Part shown: in pieces, positions 16,636 to 25,970 of the stretch
How positions within the stretch are numbered: the stretch's first letter is position 1
Layout of the letters: every line of letters begins with the position of its first letter
Assembly (NCBI RefSeq): GCF_000359745.1
Contig: NZ_AQHN01000077.1
Span: forward strand, 1-64,000
Origin: Rhizobium freirei PRF 81
GTDB lineage: Bacteria > Pseudomonadota > Alphaproteobacteria > Rhizobiales > Rhizobiaceae
Length of the DNA stretch: 64,000 nt
Direction: 5' to 3'
Notes under the pieces: generated by a model
Database searches by the model: none
Seen by the model: only the letters and a program-made list of their open reading frames with translations
What the model was told of the DNA's origin: nothing
Translations under genes and position numbers: made by a program

Positions 16636-17523
16636 GTGGTATTGCAGTCCATGACCGGTTTTGCCCGGTGTGAGGGAACGAGCGGGCGCGGTCGCTGGGC
16701 ATGGGAGCTACGGTCCGTGAACGGCAAGGGCCTGGATATCCGGTTGCGCCTGCCGCAGGGGCTCGAGCGGCTGGAGACGGATGTTCGCAAGCTGATCTCC
16801 GACCGGTTCTCCCGCGGCAATCTCCAGGTCGGCCTGTCGCTGTCCGTCGAGGAAAGCCGGGTCGAGGTCGTCGTGAACAAGGATGCCCTGTCGGCTCTGC
16901 TCGCGCTGCGGGATCAGCTCGCAGGGATTATCGACCCCGCGCCGCTGCGGCTGGATAGCCTCATGGCGGTTCGCGGCCTGGTCGAATTCAAGGAAGCCGA
17001 GGAGAGCGAGGAGGCAGTTGCCGCACGCGATGCCGATATCATGGCCGGCTTGACGGCAGCTCTCGCAGACCTTCACGACATGCGCGGACGGGAAGGCCAG
17101 GCACTTGGCCAGATCCTGCTCGGCCAGGTCGCCACGATTGAGACGCTGACGAGCATAGTCGAGCGCGATCCCTCGCGCTCGCCGCAGGAAATCGTAACGC
17201 GGCTGGCTGCACAGGTCGCGATGCTTCTTGAAGGATCGTCTGGCCTCGACCGCGACAGGCTGCATGCGGAAGCGGCCGTTCTTGCGACCAAGGCCGATCT
17301 ACGCGAAGAGGTCGATCGCTTGAAGGCCCATGTGGCGGCGGCGCGCGACCTTATTTCCAAGGGCGGGCCAGTCGGTCGCAAGCTCGATTTTCTTGCACAG
17401 GAATTTAACCGGGAATCGAATACCATCTGTTCGAAGTCGAATGCAGCAGCGGTGACCGCGGCCGGCATCGAGCTGAAGGTGGTCATCGACCAGTTCCGCG
17501 AACAGGTCCAGAATTTGGAGTAG
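16636..17523 (+). CDS. yicC: YicC/YloC-family endoribonuclease
   Basis: A 295-residue protein of the YicC family. Members in E. coli and B. subtilis have been shown to be endoribonucleases, and E. coli YicC promotes decay of the small RNA RyhB. The conserved N-terminus LQSMTGFARCEG, the core ELRSVNGKGLDIRLRLP, and the C-terminal DUF1732 part (LDFLAQEFNRESNTICSKS followed by VVIDQFREQVQNLE) are all visible. I chose the GTG at 16636, preceded by CGGAGG, over a frame-open ATG at 16603. It precedes gmk by 3 bp, an old and widespread linkage. Confidence 0.9.
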   Translation: MVLQSMTGFARCEGTSGRGRWAWELRSVNGKGLDIRLRLPQGLERLETDVRKLISDRFSRGNLQVGLSLSVEESRVEVVVNKDALSALLALRDQLAGIIDPAPLRLDSLMAVRGLVEFKEAEESEEAVAARDADIMAGLTAALADLHDMRGREGQALGQILLGQVATIETLTSIVERDPSRSPQEIVTRLAAQVAMLLEGSSGLDRDRLHAEAAVLATKADLREEVDRLKAHVAAARDLISKGGPVGRKLDFLAQEFNRESNTICSKSNAAAVTAAGIELKVVIDQFREQVQNLE

Positions 17524-17526
17524 GCC

Positions 17527-18189
17527 ATGAAGCCGGCGACATCCACATCCATTCCGATTGCCCGCCGGGGGTTGATGCTTGCCATCTCCTCGCCGTCAGG
17601 CGCGGGTAAATCGACGATCGCGCGCACATTGCTGGATAAAGACAAGCAGGTGAGCCTGTCCGTGAGCGTCACGACCCGCCAGCGCCGGCCGAGCGAAATC
17701 GAAGGGGTGCATTATCATTTCGTTTCGCAGCGTGAGTTCGAGCGCCTACGCGATTCCGACTCGCTGCTCGAATGGGCCGAGGTGCATGGCAACTTCTACG
17801 GAACGCCGCGCGAGCCCGTGGAAACTGCGATGTCGGAGGGCCGCGATATGCTCTTCGATATCGACTGGCAGGGTGCGCAGCAGCTGCAGGAGAAGATGCC
17901 GGCTGATGTGGTCTCCATCTTCGTACTGCCGCCGACCATGACCGAGCTGCAATCGCGCCTGCATCGTCGCGCCGAAGATTCCGAAGAGGTCATTGCCATG
18001 CGTCTCGCCAATTCGCGGGCCGAGATCGCTCACTGGCGCGAATATGACTATGTCATCATCAATGATGACCTGAACGTCGCCTTCGACGCCGTGCAGTCGA
18101 TCGTCAAAGCGGAGCGACTGCGTCGTGATCGCCGGCACGGCATGTTCGATTTCGTTCGGGATCTGCTGGAAGAGACGCCGAAACTCTGA
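17527..18189 (+). CDS. gmk: Guanylate kinase
   Basis: Phosphorylates GMP to GDP with ATP; needed for GTP, DNA and (p)ppGpp pools. 220 residues. The P-loop is SSPSGAGKST near residue 22; the GMP-binding segment follows in SVSVTTRQRRPSEIEGVHYHFVS and the lid in RLHRRAEDSEEVIAMRL. FDIDWQGAQQL is also typical. It begins 3 bp after yicC. The gene ends beside a short direct repeat (GATCCCGATCAGA, twice at 18188-18220) between it and the convergent rsmA. Confidence 0.96.
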   Translation: MKPATSTSIPIARRGLMLAISSPSGAGKSTIARTLLDKDKQVSLSVSVTTRQRRPSEIEGVHYHFVSQREFERLRDSDSLLEWAEVHGNFYGTPREPVETAMSEGRDMLFDIDWQGAQQLQEKMPADVVSIFVLPPTMTELQSRLHRRAEDSEEVIAMRLANSRAEIAHWREYDYVIINDDLNVAFDAVQSIVKAERLRRDRRHGMFDFVRDLLEETPKL

Positions 18190-18214
18190 TCCCGATCAGA
18201 AGCTCTGATCCCGA

Positions 18215-19042
18215 TCAGAGACAATTCGCCAGTCGGCAGAACTCTTCCACGGAGAGCGTTTCAGCGCGGCGCTGCGGGTCGATATCGGCCTTGATGAGCA
18301 GCGCCTCGCCGCCGAGCGGCTTCAGGCTCTGGCGCAGCATTTTCCGTCGCTGGCCGAAGGCTGCCTGCGTCACTTTCTCCAGCTTGTCGACGGCGCAAGG
18401 GATGGGATTTTCCTTCGGCGTCAGGTGCACCACCGTCGACGTTACCTTTGGCGGCGGCGTAAAGGCCTGCGGGGATACGTCGAAGGCCATACGCGCCTCC
18501 GCACGCCAGCCGCAGAGCACGCCGAGCCGGCCATAATGATCGTCGTCTTCCTGCGCGACGATCCGCTGTCCGACTTCTTTCTGGAACATCAGGGTCAGCG
18601 ACTGCCAGAAGGGCGGCCATTGCGCCGGCAAGAGCCAGTTGATCAGAAGCTGCGTGCCGACATTGTAAGGCAGGTTGGCGATGATTTTCACCGGCCCGTC
18701 GGGCGCAAGGGCGGCAAAATCCGTCTTCAGCGCATCGCCCTCGATCACTTCAAGTCGGCCGGGGTAGTGATCGGCAACCTCTGCCAGAGCCGGCAGGCAG
18801 CGAGCGTCACGCTCGACCGCAATGACCTTGGCTGCGCCAAGCGCCAAGATTGCTCGCGTCAAGCCGCCAGGCCCGGGGCCGACTTCGAAAACGGTGGCGC
18901 CTTCAAGCGACCCCGCGGTCCTCGCGACTTTCTGCGTCAGGTTGAGATCGAGGAGGAAGTTCTGGCCGAGCGCCTTGCGTGCGTCGAGGCCGTGGCGCTG
19001 GATCACATCGCGGAGGGGAGGCAAGCCATCGAGAGCGGCCAT
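18215..19042 (-). CDS. rsmA: 16S rRNA (adenine1518-N6/1519-N6)-dimethyltransferase
   Basis: Dimethylates two adjacent adenines near the 3' end of 16S rRNA (KsgA) and serves as a late check on 30S assembly. 275 residues, Rossmann methyltransferase. Motifs: KALGQNFLLD, SAM motif I VFEVGPGPGGLTRAIL, and motif IV ANLPYNVGTQLL (NLPY). The C-terminal helical domain follows. The start overlaps the pdxA stop by one base, so translation is coupled, as in many proteobacteria. Confidence 0.96.
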   Translation of the reverse strand: MAALDGLPPLRDVIQRHGLDARKALGQNFLLDLNLTQKVARTAGSLEGATVFEVGPGPGGLTRAILALGAAKVIAVERDARCLPALAEVADHYPGRLEVIEGDALKTDFAALAPDGPVKIIANLPYNVGTQLLINWLLPAQWPPFWQSLTLMFQKEVGQRIVAQEDDDHYGRLGVLCGWRAEARMAFDVSPQAFTPPPKVTSTVVHLTPKENPIPCAVDKLEKVTQAAFGQRRKMLRQSLKPLGGEALLIKADIDPQRRAETLSVEEFCRLANCL

Positions 19043-20067
19043 CAGGGATTGTTTCCGGTCTTGCTGCTGATCTCGCGTGCCAGCTTGAGGGCAGCGACCA
19101 GGCTGTCTTCCTTGGCAACACCCTTGCCGGCGATGCTAAAGGCGGTGCCATGGTCCGGCGAGGTGCGAACGAATGGCAGCCCGAGCGTGACGTTGACGGA
19201 GTCGTCGAAGCCGAGCGCTTTGGCCGGGATCAGCGCCTGATCATGATACATGCAGATGGCGACATCGTATCGGCGGCGAGCCTCGTCATGGAACATGGTA
19301 TCCGCGGGCAGAGGGCCGAAGGCATCGATACCCTCGGAGCGAAGCGCGTCGATTGCCGGCCTGATGATCTCGTCGTCTTCCTTGCCGAGCGCGCCGTTCT
19401 CGCCTGCATGCGGATTGAGGCCCGCAACCGCCAGGCGCGGCTTGGAAATGCCGAAACGGGTGCGCAGGTCATGGTCGGTGATCCTGCAGGTGTCGAGAAT
19501 GAGATCTGTAGTCAACGCCTGCGGCACATCTTTCAGCGGAATATGGATGGTCACCGGGATAGCGCGGAGCTTGGGGCCGGCCAGAAGCATGACGGGCAAA
19601 ACTGGTTTGCCGGTCGCACGCGTTGCGAGATCCGCCAGAAACTCCGTGTGACCGGGAAAGCCGAAGCCCGCATCGTAGAGGACCGATTTGGCGATCGGGT
19701 TCGTAACGACCGCCGATGTTTTGCCGCTCACGCTGAGAGAGACGGCCATTTCGATGGCGGCGATCGTCCCTTTTGCGGTGGCGACATTCGGCTCACCGGC
19801 GACGACGCTGATTCCAGCTTCTATCGGCAGAATCGGCAAGGCATCGCGGAAGATGTCGCAGGCGGTAGCCGGATCGGCCTCCTTCTGAGGCACGTTCAGG
19901 CCCAACTGCGAGGCCCGCGCAGCAAGAACGGCCGGATCGCCAAGAAACAGAAAAGGTGGCAAATCAAGCTCGCCACGGCGCAACCATGCGGCGAGCGTAA
20001 TATCTGGACCTATGCCTGCCGGATCCCCTTGCGTAAGCGCCAGGGGGAGGGATGGGCGCGACGGCAT
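19042..20067 (-). CDS. pdxA: 4-hydroxythreonine-4-phosphate dehydrogenase
   Basis: NAD-dependent oxidation of 4-phosphohydroxy-L-threonine in the DXP-dependent pyridoxal phosphate pathway. 341 residues. The N-terminal LTQGDPAGIGPDI, the metal-binding histidines in PGHTEFLAD, NPHAGENG and MYHDQALIPAKAL, and the C-terminal PDHGTAFSIAGKG are present. It lies between the SurA-like gene (6 bp upstream) and rsmA (overlap), matching the surA-pdxA-ksgA order seen in E. coli. Confidence 0.96.
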   Translation of the reverse strand: MPSRPSLPLALTQGDPAGIGPDITLAAWLRRGELDLPPFLFLGDPAVLAARASQLGLNVPQKEADPATACDIFRDALPILPIEAGISVVAGEPNVATAKGTIAAIEMAVSLSVSGKTSAVVTNPIAKSVLYDAGFGFPGHTEFLADLATRATGKPVLPVMLLAGPKLRAIPVTIHIPLKDVPQALTTDLILDTCRITDHDLRTRFGISKPRLAVAGLNPHAGENGALGKEDDEIIRPAIDALRSEGIDAFGPLPADTMFHDEARRRYDVAICMYHDQALIPAKALGFDDSVNVTLGLPFVRTSPDHGTAFSIAGKGVAKEDSLVAALKLAREISSKTGNNP

Positions 20068-20073
20068 CGGCGA

Positions 20074-21018
20074 TCAGCGATAGACAATCTGCGCCTTGGT
20101 GCGCAGTTCATCCACATACTTTTTGTCGTTGGCGCTGACGCCCTGGGCGTTGTTCTTGCCGATATCTTCGGCGCGGAACACAGCTGCTGCGGCGACGTCA
20201 TCGTTGACCTGACGCTGCGAGCAGATTGCAATATATTCGACGCCGCGATCGGTGACGACAGACGCGGTCGTGTTGCCGGAGGCCTTTTCGAGCAGCGGCT
20301 TCCAGACTTCCGGAACGTCGGGTGCAAGCACGCGGCCAAGATCCTGAACGGAAACATCCCGCATGGTCGCGGCAAAGACCTTCGCCTGATCGCAACCGGG
20401 GAACTTGGCGCGCGATGCATCGGCTTCAGCCTTGCGCGACTTCAGGACGGCATTCCGCTTGGCTGCCGGAACAACGAAAACCATCTGCTTCAGGAAGTAT
20501 TCCGTCGTGACCGGCTTCGTCTTGTTCTCCGTCATGCGGGTGACGAGAGCGTCGTTCGAGAGACGGCCGCTTGAGCCGAAGCGGGCATTGACCACGCGCG
20601 GCCAGCTCATGGAAATGGCGATATAGGATTTGAAGTGCTCGACGGTCACGCCCATCTTGTCGAGGATCTGCCCGAGCTGCTCCGTCGACATCTTGTTGCT
20701 GGAGGCAAAGCGGCCAAAGGCGGCATCGACGTCCGATGTCGATACCGACATGCGCAGGCGCGCGACTTCCGCACGCTTCAACGTCTCGTCGACAAGCTGT
20801 TCCTTTGCGAGCTTGTTCAGGTCGCCCTTCTGGCGCTGCAACTTGAGGAAGTTGACCCGCTTGGCGATATCGCCCGATGTAATGACCTGGTTGTTGACAA
20901 GGACTTTGACCTCACTTGCCGCGAAAGCGACATCGCTGCTCGGTACGGCGAAGCTTGCCATAACCAAGGCTGCGGCTCCGAACAGTGCAGCGCGCATCGG
21001 TGTCTTTCCAGAAAACAT
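20074..21018 (-). CDS. SurA-like periplasmic chaperone / peptidyl-prolyl isomerase
   Basis: 314-residue exported protein. The signal peptide is clear (KTPMRAALFGAAALVMASFAVPSSDVAFA, about residues 6-34) and the SurA N-terminal domain follows (VKVLVNNQVITSGDIAKRVNFLKLQRQKG). A PPIase-like parvulin region is degenerate at best, so it may act only as a chaperone for outer membrane proteins such as LptD, coded just upstream. ATG at 21018 has GGAAGGGG six bases before it. It is followed closely by pdxA and rsmA. A terminator-like hairpin separates it from lptD. Confidence 0.85.
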   Translation of the reverse strand: MFSGKTPMRAALFGAAALVMASFAVPSSDVAFAASEVKVLVNNQVITSGDIAKRVNFLKLQRQKGDLNKLAKEQLVDETLKRAEVARLRMSVSTSDVDAAFGRFASSNKMSTEQLGQILDKMGVTVEHFKSYIAISMSWPRVVNARFGSSGRLSNDALVTRMTENKTKPVTTEYFLKQMVFVVPAAKRNAVLKSRKAEADASRAKFPGCDQAKVFAATMRDVSVQDLGRVLAPDVPEVWKPLLEKASGNTTASVVTDRGVEYIAICSQRQVNDDVAAAAVFRAEDIGKNNAQGVSANDKKYVDELRTKAQIVYR

Positions 21019-21184
21019 CAACTACCCCTTCCCAAAGGTCTTTCTGTCGGCATGTGCCATGTCGGCACGCGCCACAGGCGCAATACGGCGACTTTGCGCC
21101 ATCTGTCTACATCAAGCGCGATGAATTGCAAAATCCTTGCGGCGAAACAATGACGCAAAGGGAATGGCGGCCCGCGTTGAAATA

Positions 21185-21212
21185 ATAAAGCCGGCAATGA
21201 AGCCGGCTTTAT
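21185..21212 (-). terminator. Terminator downstream of lptD
   Basis: ATAAAGCCGGC (21185-21195) pairs exactly with GCCGGCTTTAT (21202-21212), leaving a 6-nt loop. On the minus strand the stem ends in TTTATTATTT, a T-rich tail. It is 17 bp past the lptD stop, and implies that the surA-pdxA-rsmA genes also have their own promoter in 21019-21180. Confidence 0.75.
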
Positions 21213-21228
21213 CCAATCTTCATAGCGA

Positions 21229-23607
21229 TCAGAATGTCGCGTTCTGAACGTTGCCGAGGTTGACATCGCCCAGCGTACGGAAGGTCAGGCGGGCGCCGAC
21301 AGACCAGTCACTTGCGGCCTGCGCAGTCGAATCCTTCTTGTTCAGGAACGAGACGGTGAAGATCGTGCATTCGTCCTCATACGAGAGGCCGACACCCTGA
21401 CGGGTGAAATCACCGCTGTTGATGTCATAGCTGACCGTTCCGAAGACCGACCAGTATTCCTTGAACTTGATCTGCGCGCGCGACTGGATTTCGTCCTGAT
21501 TGCTGGTGAAGCCATATTGCGGCTGAGCAGCGATATGGGTGTAGATCAAGGACGTCTGGAATATATCATTCGAGAAGCCGACCGATGTGTCGCCGCGGCG
21601 GAAGGCGAAGTCCTTCTCGTCGAAGCGATAGGACGTGGCGAGCGAGATGCCTTGCGGCGTCGTCAAGCCGAACATCGTGACATAGTCGGATCGCGTGGTC
21701 TCAAGGCCAGAATCCGAGCCGACACCGGCCAGATCGGTGGTCGCGAAGGAGTTGCGGCCGCCAAGCTGATAGGACTGGCCGAAGATGTGCTGCAACTTGT
21801 AGCCGTTGTCGAAGCTGCCTGTGTAGCGCCAACCCACGTTTGCTCGCGTTCCGCCTTCCACACGGTCAAAACCGGAGAATTTGTCACGATCGAACAGATT
21901 GGTCGCATCGAAGACGAAGCTCTGAGCATCCTCATTCGGCAATCGGCCGGCAAGCTGCTCGTCCGGGCGCACATAAATCTGTGCGATCGGTTCGAACACA
22001 TGCGTGCTGTTGTTTGTGGTGATGAGGAAGGGATATTTCGCCTCGAGACCCGCGGTGATCATGCCGCGTGTCGGATAGTCGCTGTTGTCGTAGTTGCCGG
22101 AATAAGTGCCGGCCCCCGGCGCATTCATATCCAGGCCATAGATGTCGCCCCGCGCGGCAGCCAGCGGCGTCAGCACCAGACCTTGATCGGTGGTGAAGGT
22201 GCGCTGCCACTGCAATTCGGTGCTGAGGCGCGTATAGTCCCCTTTAAGGCCGAGATAACGGTCGTTGAGGCTGGAATCGCCAAGAGCTGTGGTGGCGTCG
22301 AGCACGGAGGTCTTGTCACGCGACAGGTGCGTGAAGTTCATCGTCGCAGACAGCTCGCCGCCCAAAACCGATTTCGGATCGACATAGTGATAGTCGATGC
22401 TCGGATAGACATATGCCTGCTGCTTCTGCGCCGTGTTGCTGTTATCGGCGTCCTGGATATTGTAGTAGAAGGCGCGCATATCGAAATAATTGCGCTTTCC
22501 AAGGCCGGTCAGGTAGGCTTGGTTGGTGTGCGTGCTCTGATTGACGCCTTCCAGGCCGTAGGTGCGCGAGAAGTTGTTGTCGCTCTGCACCATCACATCC
22601 CAGCCGAAGGTCCAGCGGGGATTGATCCTGAAGTCCGCCTTGGAAGAGACCATCCCGCGTAAGTCGTGCTCGGCATCGCTAGAGCCGGCATTGAACTTGC
22701 CGGAATTCATCTGATCGATGCCGGCGATGCGCAGAACATGCGTGCCATTCTCGAAGCGTTGACGGAACTCGCCTTCGAGCAACAGACCCTGGTTGGTGAA
22801 GCCGGTGGCGGTCACCGTCGCGTCCATGCTGGGCGATATGACGTAATAGTAAGGGACCTTCACGCCAACGCCGAGGCGCTGCGAGATGCTTGCCGACGGA
22901 AACAGGAAGCCGGATTTGCGCTTTACTGTATTATCGGGAACTTCGATCCACGGGATATAGGCAATCGGCTGGCCGAACAGCTCGAAGCGGGCATGCTCGA
23001 GGCGCACAGTATGCGTGACGCCGTTCTGGATGACGCGTTGTGCCTTTACCTGCCACAACGGGGCGCGCCCTTGCTCGGAGCAGGCCTTACAGGCCGTATA
23101 GACGCCCTTCGTTAGAATGAGCTGCGTGCCGCCGACCCGTTCGCCCTTTTCCGCGACCATGCGGGTGTTGTCAGGCATTTCGACGCGCAGGGCGTTCACG
23201 AAGCCATCGGAAAAGCTGTCGGTGACATCCATCTTGTCACCATACATGCGGTTGCCGTCCGGGGTGATCAGCTCGACATTGCCGAGAGCCATCATCCGAC
23301 CGGATTTCTGATTATATTCAACCTTTTGGGCGACCATTCTATAGCCGCCATAGTTGATCTGAACGGCACCGGTGGCGGTGACGATCTGTGCATCTTTATT
23401 ATAGGTCAGTTCGTTGGACGAGAGGACGAGCTTGGAGCCCTCCGGCACGTTGACCTTGATAGGAGAGGTCACAGTGCCAGTACTGCCATTGTTGTTGTTG
23501 GCCTGGGCGTACGCGACGACTGGGCTCATAATATATGCGCATGCGGCCGTGCCCGTAACGAGGGCAGCCACAATCTTTCTGATACTCTTGCGGTTGCCTG
23601 CCGCCAC
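21229..23607 (-). CDS. lptD: LPS-assembly protein LptD
   Basis: Outer membrane beta-barrel that inserts lipopolysaccharide into the outer leaflet with the lipoprotein LptE. 792 residues: signal peptide (cleavage near AYAQA, about residue 35), an OstA/LptA-like jelly roll (LSSNELTYNKDAQIVTATGAVQ, about 60-200) that joins the periplasmic bridge, and a long barrel with alternating Tyr/Phe/Arg strands to the terminal FRTLGDVNLGNVQNATF. The start is GTG at 23607, abutting the lptG stop, with AGGAGG nine bases upstream. Only a few cysteines (CKAC near 172-175) are present, so the disulfide pattern differs from E. coli LptD, as is usual in alphaproteobacteria. Confidence 0.93.
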   Translation of the reverse strand: MAAGNRKSIRKIVAALVTGTAACAYIMSPVVAYAQANNNNGSTGTVTSPIKVNVPEGSKLVLSSNELTYNKDAQIVTATGAVQINYGGYRMVAQKVEYNQKSGRMMALGNVELITPDGNRMYGDKMDVTDSFSDGFVNALRVEMPDNTRMVAEKGERVGGTQLILTKGVYTACKACSEQGRAPLWQVKAQRVIQNGVTHTVRLEHARFELFGQPIAYIPWIEVPDNTVKRKSGFLFPSASISQRLGVGVKVPYYYVISPSMDATVTATGFTNQGLLLEGEFRQRFENGTHVLRIAGIDQMNSGKFNAGSSDAEHDLRGMVSSKADFRINPRWTFGWDVMVQSDNNFSRTYGLEGVNQSTHTNQAYLTGLGKRNYFDMRAFYYNIQDADNSNTAQKQQAYVYPSIDYHYVDPKSVLGGELSATMNFTHLSRDKTSVLDATTALGDSSLNDRYLGLKGDYTRLSTELQWQRTFTTDQGLVLTPLAAARGDIYGLDMNAPGAGTYSGNYDNSDYPTRGMITAGLEAKYPFLITTNNSTHVFEPIAQIYVRPDEQLAGRLPNEDAQSFVFDATNLFDRDKFSGFDRVEGGTRANVGWRYTGSFDNGYKLQHIFGQSYQLGGRNSFATTDLAGVGSDSGLETTRSDYVTMFGLTTPQGISLATSYRFDEKDFAFRRGDTSVGFSNDIFQTSLIYTHIAAQPQYGFTSNQDEIQSRAQIKFKEYWSVFGTVSYDINSGDFTRQGVGLSYEDECTIFTVSFLNKKDSTAQAASDWSVGARLTFRTLGDVNLGNVQNATF

Positions 23608-24693
23608 TTAGCCGTCCTCCTGATGAAGCAGGATCGTTGCTCCGAATGCCAATGCGACGATCACGGGTATCCATGCCGCCACGAAGGGAGGAACCACTCC
23701 GCTGCTCCCGAATGCCTTTACAAGCACGGTGACAACATAAAGCACGAAGCCTGAGAGGATTCCACCCAGAATCACGGAGCGCGATTGGTTGAATCTACTG
23801 AATTTTAGAGACACAGTTGCTGCGATCAGCGTCATTGCCACCAGAAGGAGTGGTTGCGACGCCAGCGAGTGAAGCTGTGTTTCGAGTGCATTGGTCGATA
23901 TTCCGAAGGAACGGGCGACCTTAATTCGACTAGGAAGATCATAAAAAGCAATGGTTTCCGGCTGCGCCAGGCGCTGGGAGACAAAATCCTGTTTCAGATT
24001 CGTACGGACCTGTACCGAACTCTTGTGTTCCGGCATTTCACCGGGCCGCCGTTCGACGACACCGTTAAGAAGCCAGTAACCATCTTGCAACTTTGCCGAC
24101 TCCGCATCCTGGCGGAGAACGATATTTCCCTGTGAATCGAAGTGGATAAAGACGACGCCCATCAGCGTCGTTCCATTGTCCAGAATGGCCTTCGCGCCGA
24201 TGATCGTGTCGTCCTTGCCGCTGGATTGACGCAGCCACGGAACCGAAAGCCTATTGTGATAGGAGGGATCGCCGCGCAGATCCGCTTCCATCGTTTCTGC
24301 CTGGCGCTGCCCCCAGGCGGCAACCGGATTAAGGGCGAGCATAGTCGCCAATCCCACGCAAAAGGCGCCTACGATGAACGGCGTCATGAATTGCCAGACG
24401 GAAATACCGGCTGCGCGCGCGATGACGAGTTCGCGGCGGCGGTTGAGCGCGATCAGCACCGTCATGCCGACAAAAAGCGAGATGAACGGCACCGTCTGCT
24501 GCAGAATGAATGGCAGCCTGACGGCGGTCATCATCAGACCGAGCGAAACCGTATAGCCAGGGAGCCCCGAGAGCCGGCCGGCATTCTCGCTGAAATCGAC
24601 GAGATAGACGATCGAGAGAACGCCCAGGAAGAACCAGAGCGTCGTTATGATGTAACGACTGAAGAAATAGCGCCCGAGCGTGCTGAAAATCAT
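23608..24693 (-). CDS. lptG: LPS export ABC transporter permease LptG
   Basis: Inner-membrane subunit of the LptB2FG complex that extracts LPS and pushes it along the Lpt bridge. 361 residues with three N-terminal and three C-terminal helices around a periplasmic jelly-roll domain (about residues 120-260). The YjgP/YjgQ family features are clear (GRYFFSRYIITTLWFFLGVLSIVYLVDFSE; RRELVIARAAGIS, which contacts LptB). The ATG overlaps the lptF stop (ATGA), so it is translationally coupled. The ATPase lptB is elsewhere. Confidence 0.93.
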   Translation of the reverse strand: MIFSTLGRYFFSRYIITTLWFFLGVLSIVYLVDFSENAGRLSGLPGYTVSLGLMMTAVRLPFILQQTVPFISLFVGMTVLIALNRRRELVIARAAGISVWQFMTPFIVGAFCVGLATMLALNPVAAWGQRQAETMEADLRGDPSYHNRLSVPWLRQSSGKDDTIIGAKAILDNGTTLMGVVFIHFDSQGNIVLRQDAESAKLQDGYWLLNGVVERRPGEMPEHKSSVQVRTNLKQDFVSQRLAQPETIAFYDLPSRIKVARSFGISTNALETQLHSLASQPLLLVAMTLIAATVSLKFSRFNQSRSVILGGILSGFVLYVVTVLVKAFGSSGVVPPFVAAWIPVIVALAFGATILLHQEDG

Positions 24694-25868
24694 GCACCGC
24701 TCCCGTTAGGTCCGCCTGGCGCCGTCGGCAGGCGGTCCTGGATTCTCTGCCGCCAGCTGCTGAGACGGTTGCGGATCGTGAGCGGCACCGTCATCTTGCG
24801 ATTGCGTAAAAGCAATGCGATGGCAACAACAGCCGAAATAATGTTGATCGCGTAGAGAACGCCAACGAACCTGGGGTTGCTGTCGATCTGGTTTGCCGCA
24901 TAGAAATCGGCCCAGCGCAGCGCGAAGGCGATCGTCAATGCCGACACCATCGGATGCAGCCTCGCTTCGCGATGCGAGCGCGCATCGCCGGCAATCACCA
25001 GAGAGATCAGCGCGAATATGGCGGGCAGGGCCCATTCATTGAGGCGGCGGTGCAGTTCCGACCGATAGTTGCCTGGCCGCGCTTTAACGTCCGGATCATT
25101 CGGATCCGGATTGAACAGGAAGGCAAGGCTGCGGTCGCTGGCACGCAGCGTCGCCTGGCCACGGCTCTGCGTCATGTCGGAAAGATCGAAGGAATAGGAA
25201 TCGAACTTGATGACGGAGACGCTGCCGTCAGCCGTCTTGCGATGAACTTCGCCGTCCTTCATCAGCAGGGACGTGCCACTCGCATCGACCGCACCTTCCT
25301 TCGCATAATAGATCAGATCGAAAGCAGGATCGCGGGAATCCACGACGAACAGCCCCTTGAGGATGCGTCCTGACAGGCGCTGCGAGATCTGTACGTAAAG
25401 TCCGTCTTCGATACGCCGGAAATTCTTCTCTTCGATGACGGTCGAAAGAAGGTCAGCATAGGCTTCCGCCACCATCTGGCGGGCAACGACGCGAGCCTTG
25501 GGCTCGACCACGTTGTCGACGAAGAATGAGAACGCGCTGATCGTGATGGCGAGAACCATGATCGGGCGGATGATGATGCTGCGCTTGGCACCCGCCGCTT
25601 CCATGACGGTCAGCTCGGAATCGCTGTTCATTTGAGTCAGCGTCTGCGTGATGCCGATGACCAAAGCGAAAGGCAGGACAATCGGAATGATAGTCGGCAG
25701 AATGAGGGTCGCAAGCTTTGCGAACGAGCCCATCGACTGGCCGCTGTCGGTCACGAGATTGATGCGCTGCAGGACCTGCGTGGTCCAAATAATGGCAAGC
25801 ACCGGCAGCAGGGCCACCAGGAACATCATACCGGCACGCCGTACGATATATGTCTCGAATAACTTCAT
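24690..25868 (-). CDS. lptF: LPS export ABC transporter permease LptF
   Basis: Partner of LptG in the LPS extractor. 392 residues from the ATG at 25868 (MKLFETYIVRRAGMMFLVAL), which has AAGGG upstream; an ATG at 25916 is in frame but sits directly against an AGGAGG site, too close for use. Topology as in LptG: three helices, periplasmic jelly roll, three helices. The coupling-helix segment MNSDSELTVMEAAGAKRS is conserved. The C-terminus is extended and hydrophilic (RNRLSSWRQRIQDRLPTAPG). First gene of lptF-lptG-lptD. Confidence 0.92.
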   Translation of the reverse strand: MKLFETYIVRRAGMMFLVALLPVLAIIWTTQVLQRINLVTDSGQSMGSFAKLATLILPTIIPIVLPFALVIGITQTLTQMNSDSELTVMEAAGAKRSIIIRPIMVLAITISAFSFFVDNVVEPKARVVARQMVAEAYADLLSTVIEEKNFRRIEDGLYVQISQRLSGRILKGLFVVDSRDPAFDLIYYAKEGAVDASGTSLLMKDGEVHRKTADGSVSVIKFDSYSFDLSDMTQSRGQATLRASDRSLAFLFNPDPNDPDVKARPGNYRSELHRRLNEWALPAIFALISLVIAGDARSHREARLHPMVSALTIAFALRWADFYAANQIDSNPRFVGVLYAINIISAVVAIALLLRNRKMTVPLTIRNRLSSWRQRIQDRLPTAPGGPNGSGA

Positions 25869-25970
25869 GCCGGCCCTTAAACGCAACACTCGCCGGGCAA
25901 GCCGACAGAGATTCATCCTCCTCTACGCTGTTTGGGTTTTTTTGGCGACAACCAACTCGCAAAAAAATCG

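Noticed and set aside
18188..18220. Duplicated GATCCCGATCAGA between gmk and rsmA
   Set aside because: Short direct repeat at a convergent junction; too short and isolated to suggest an attachment site or element.
18979..20574. 531-codon plus-strand open frame over rsmA, pdxA and the SurA-like gene
   Set aside because: It spans three real minus-strand genes; no domain or start signal of its own.
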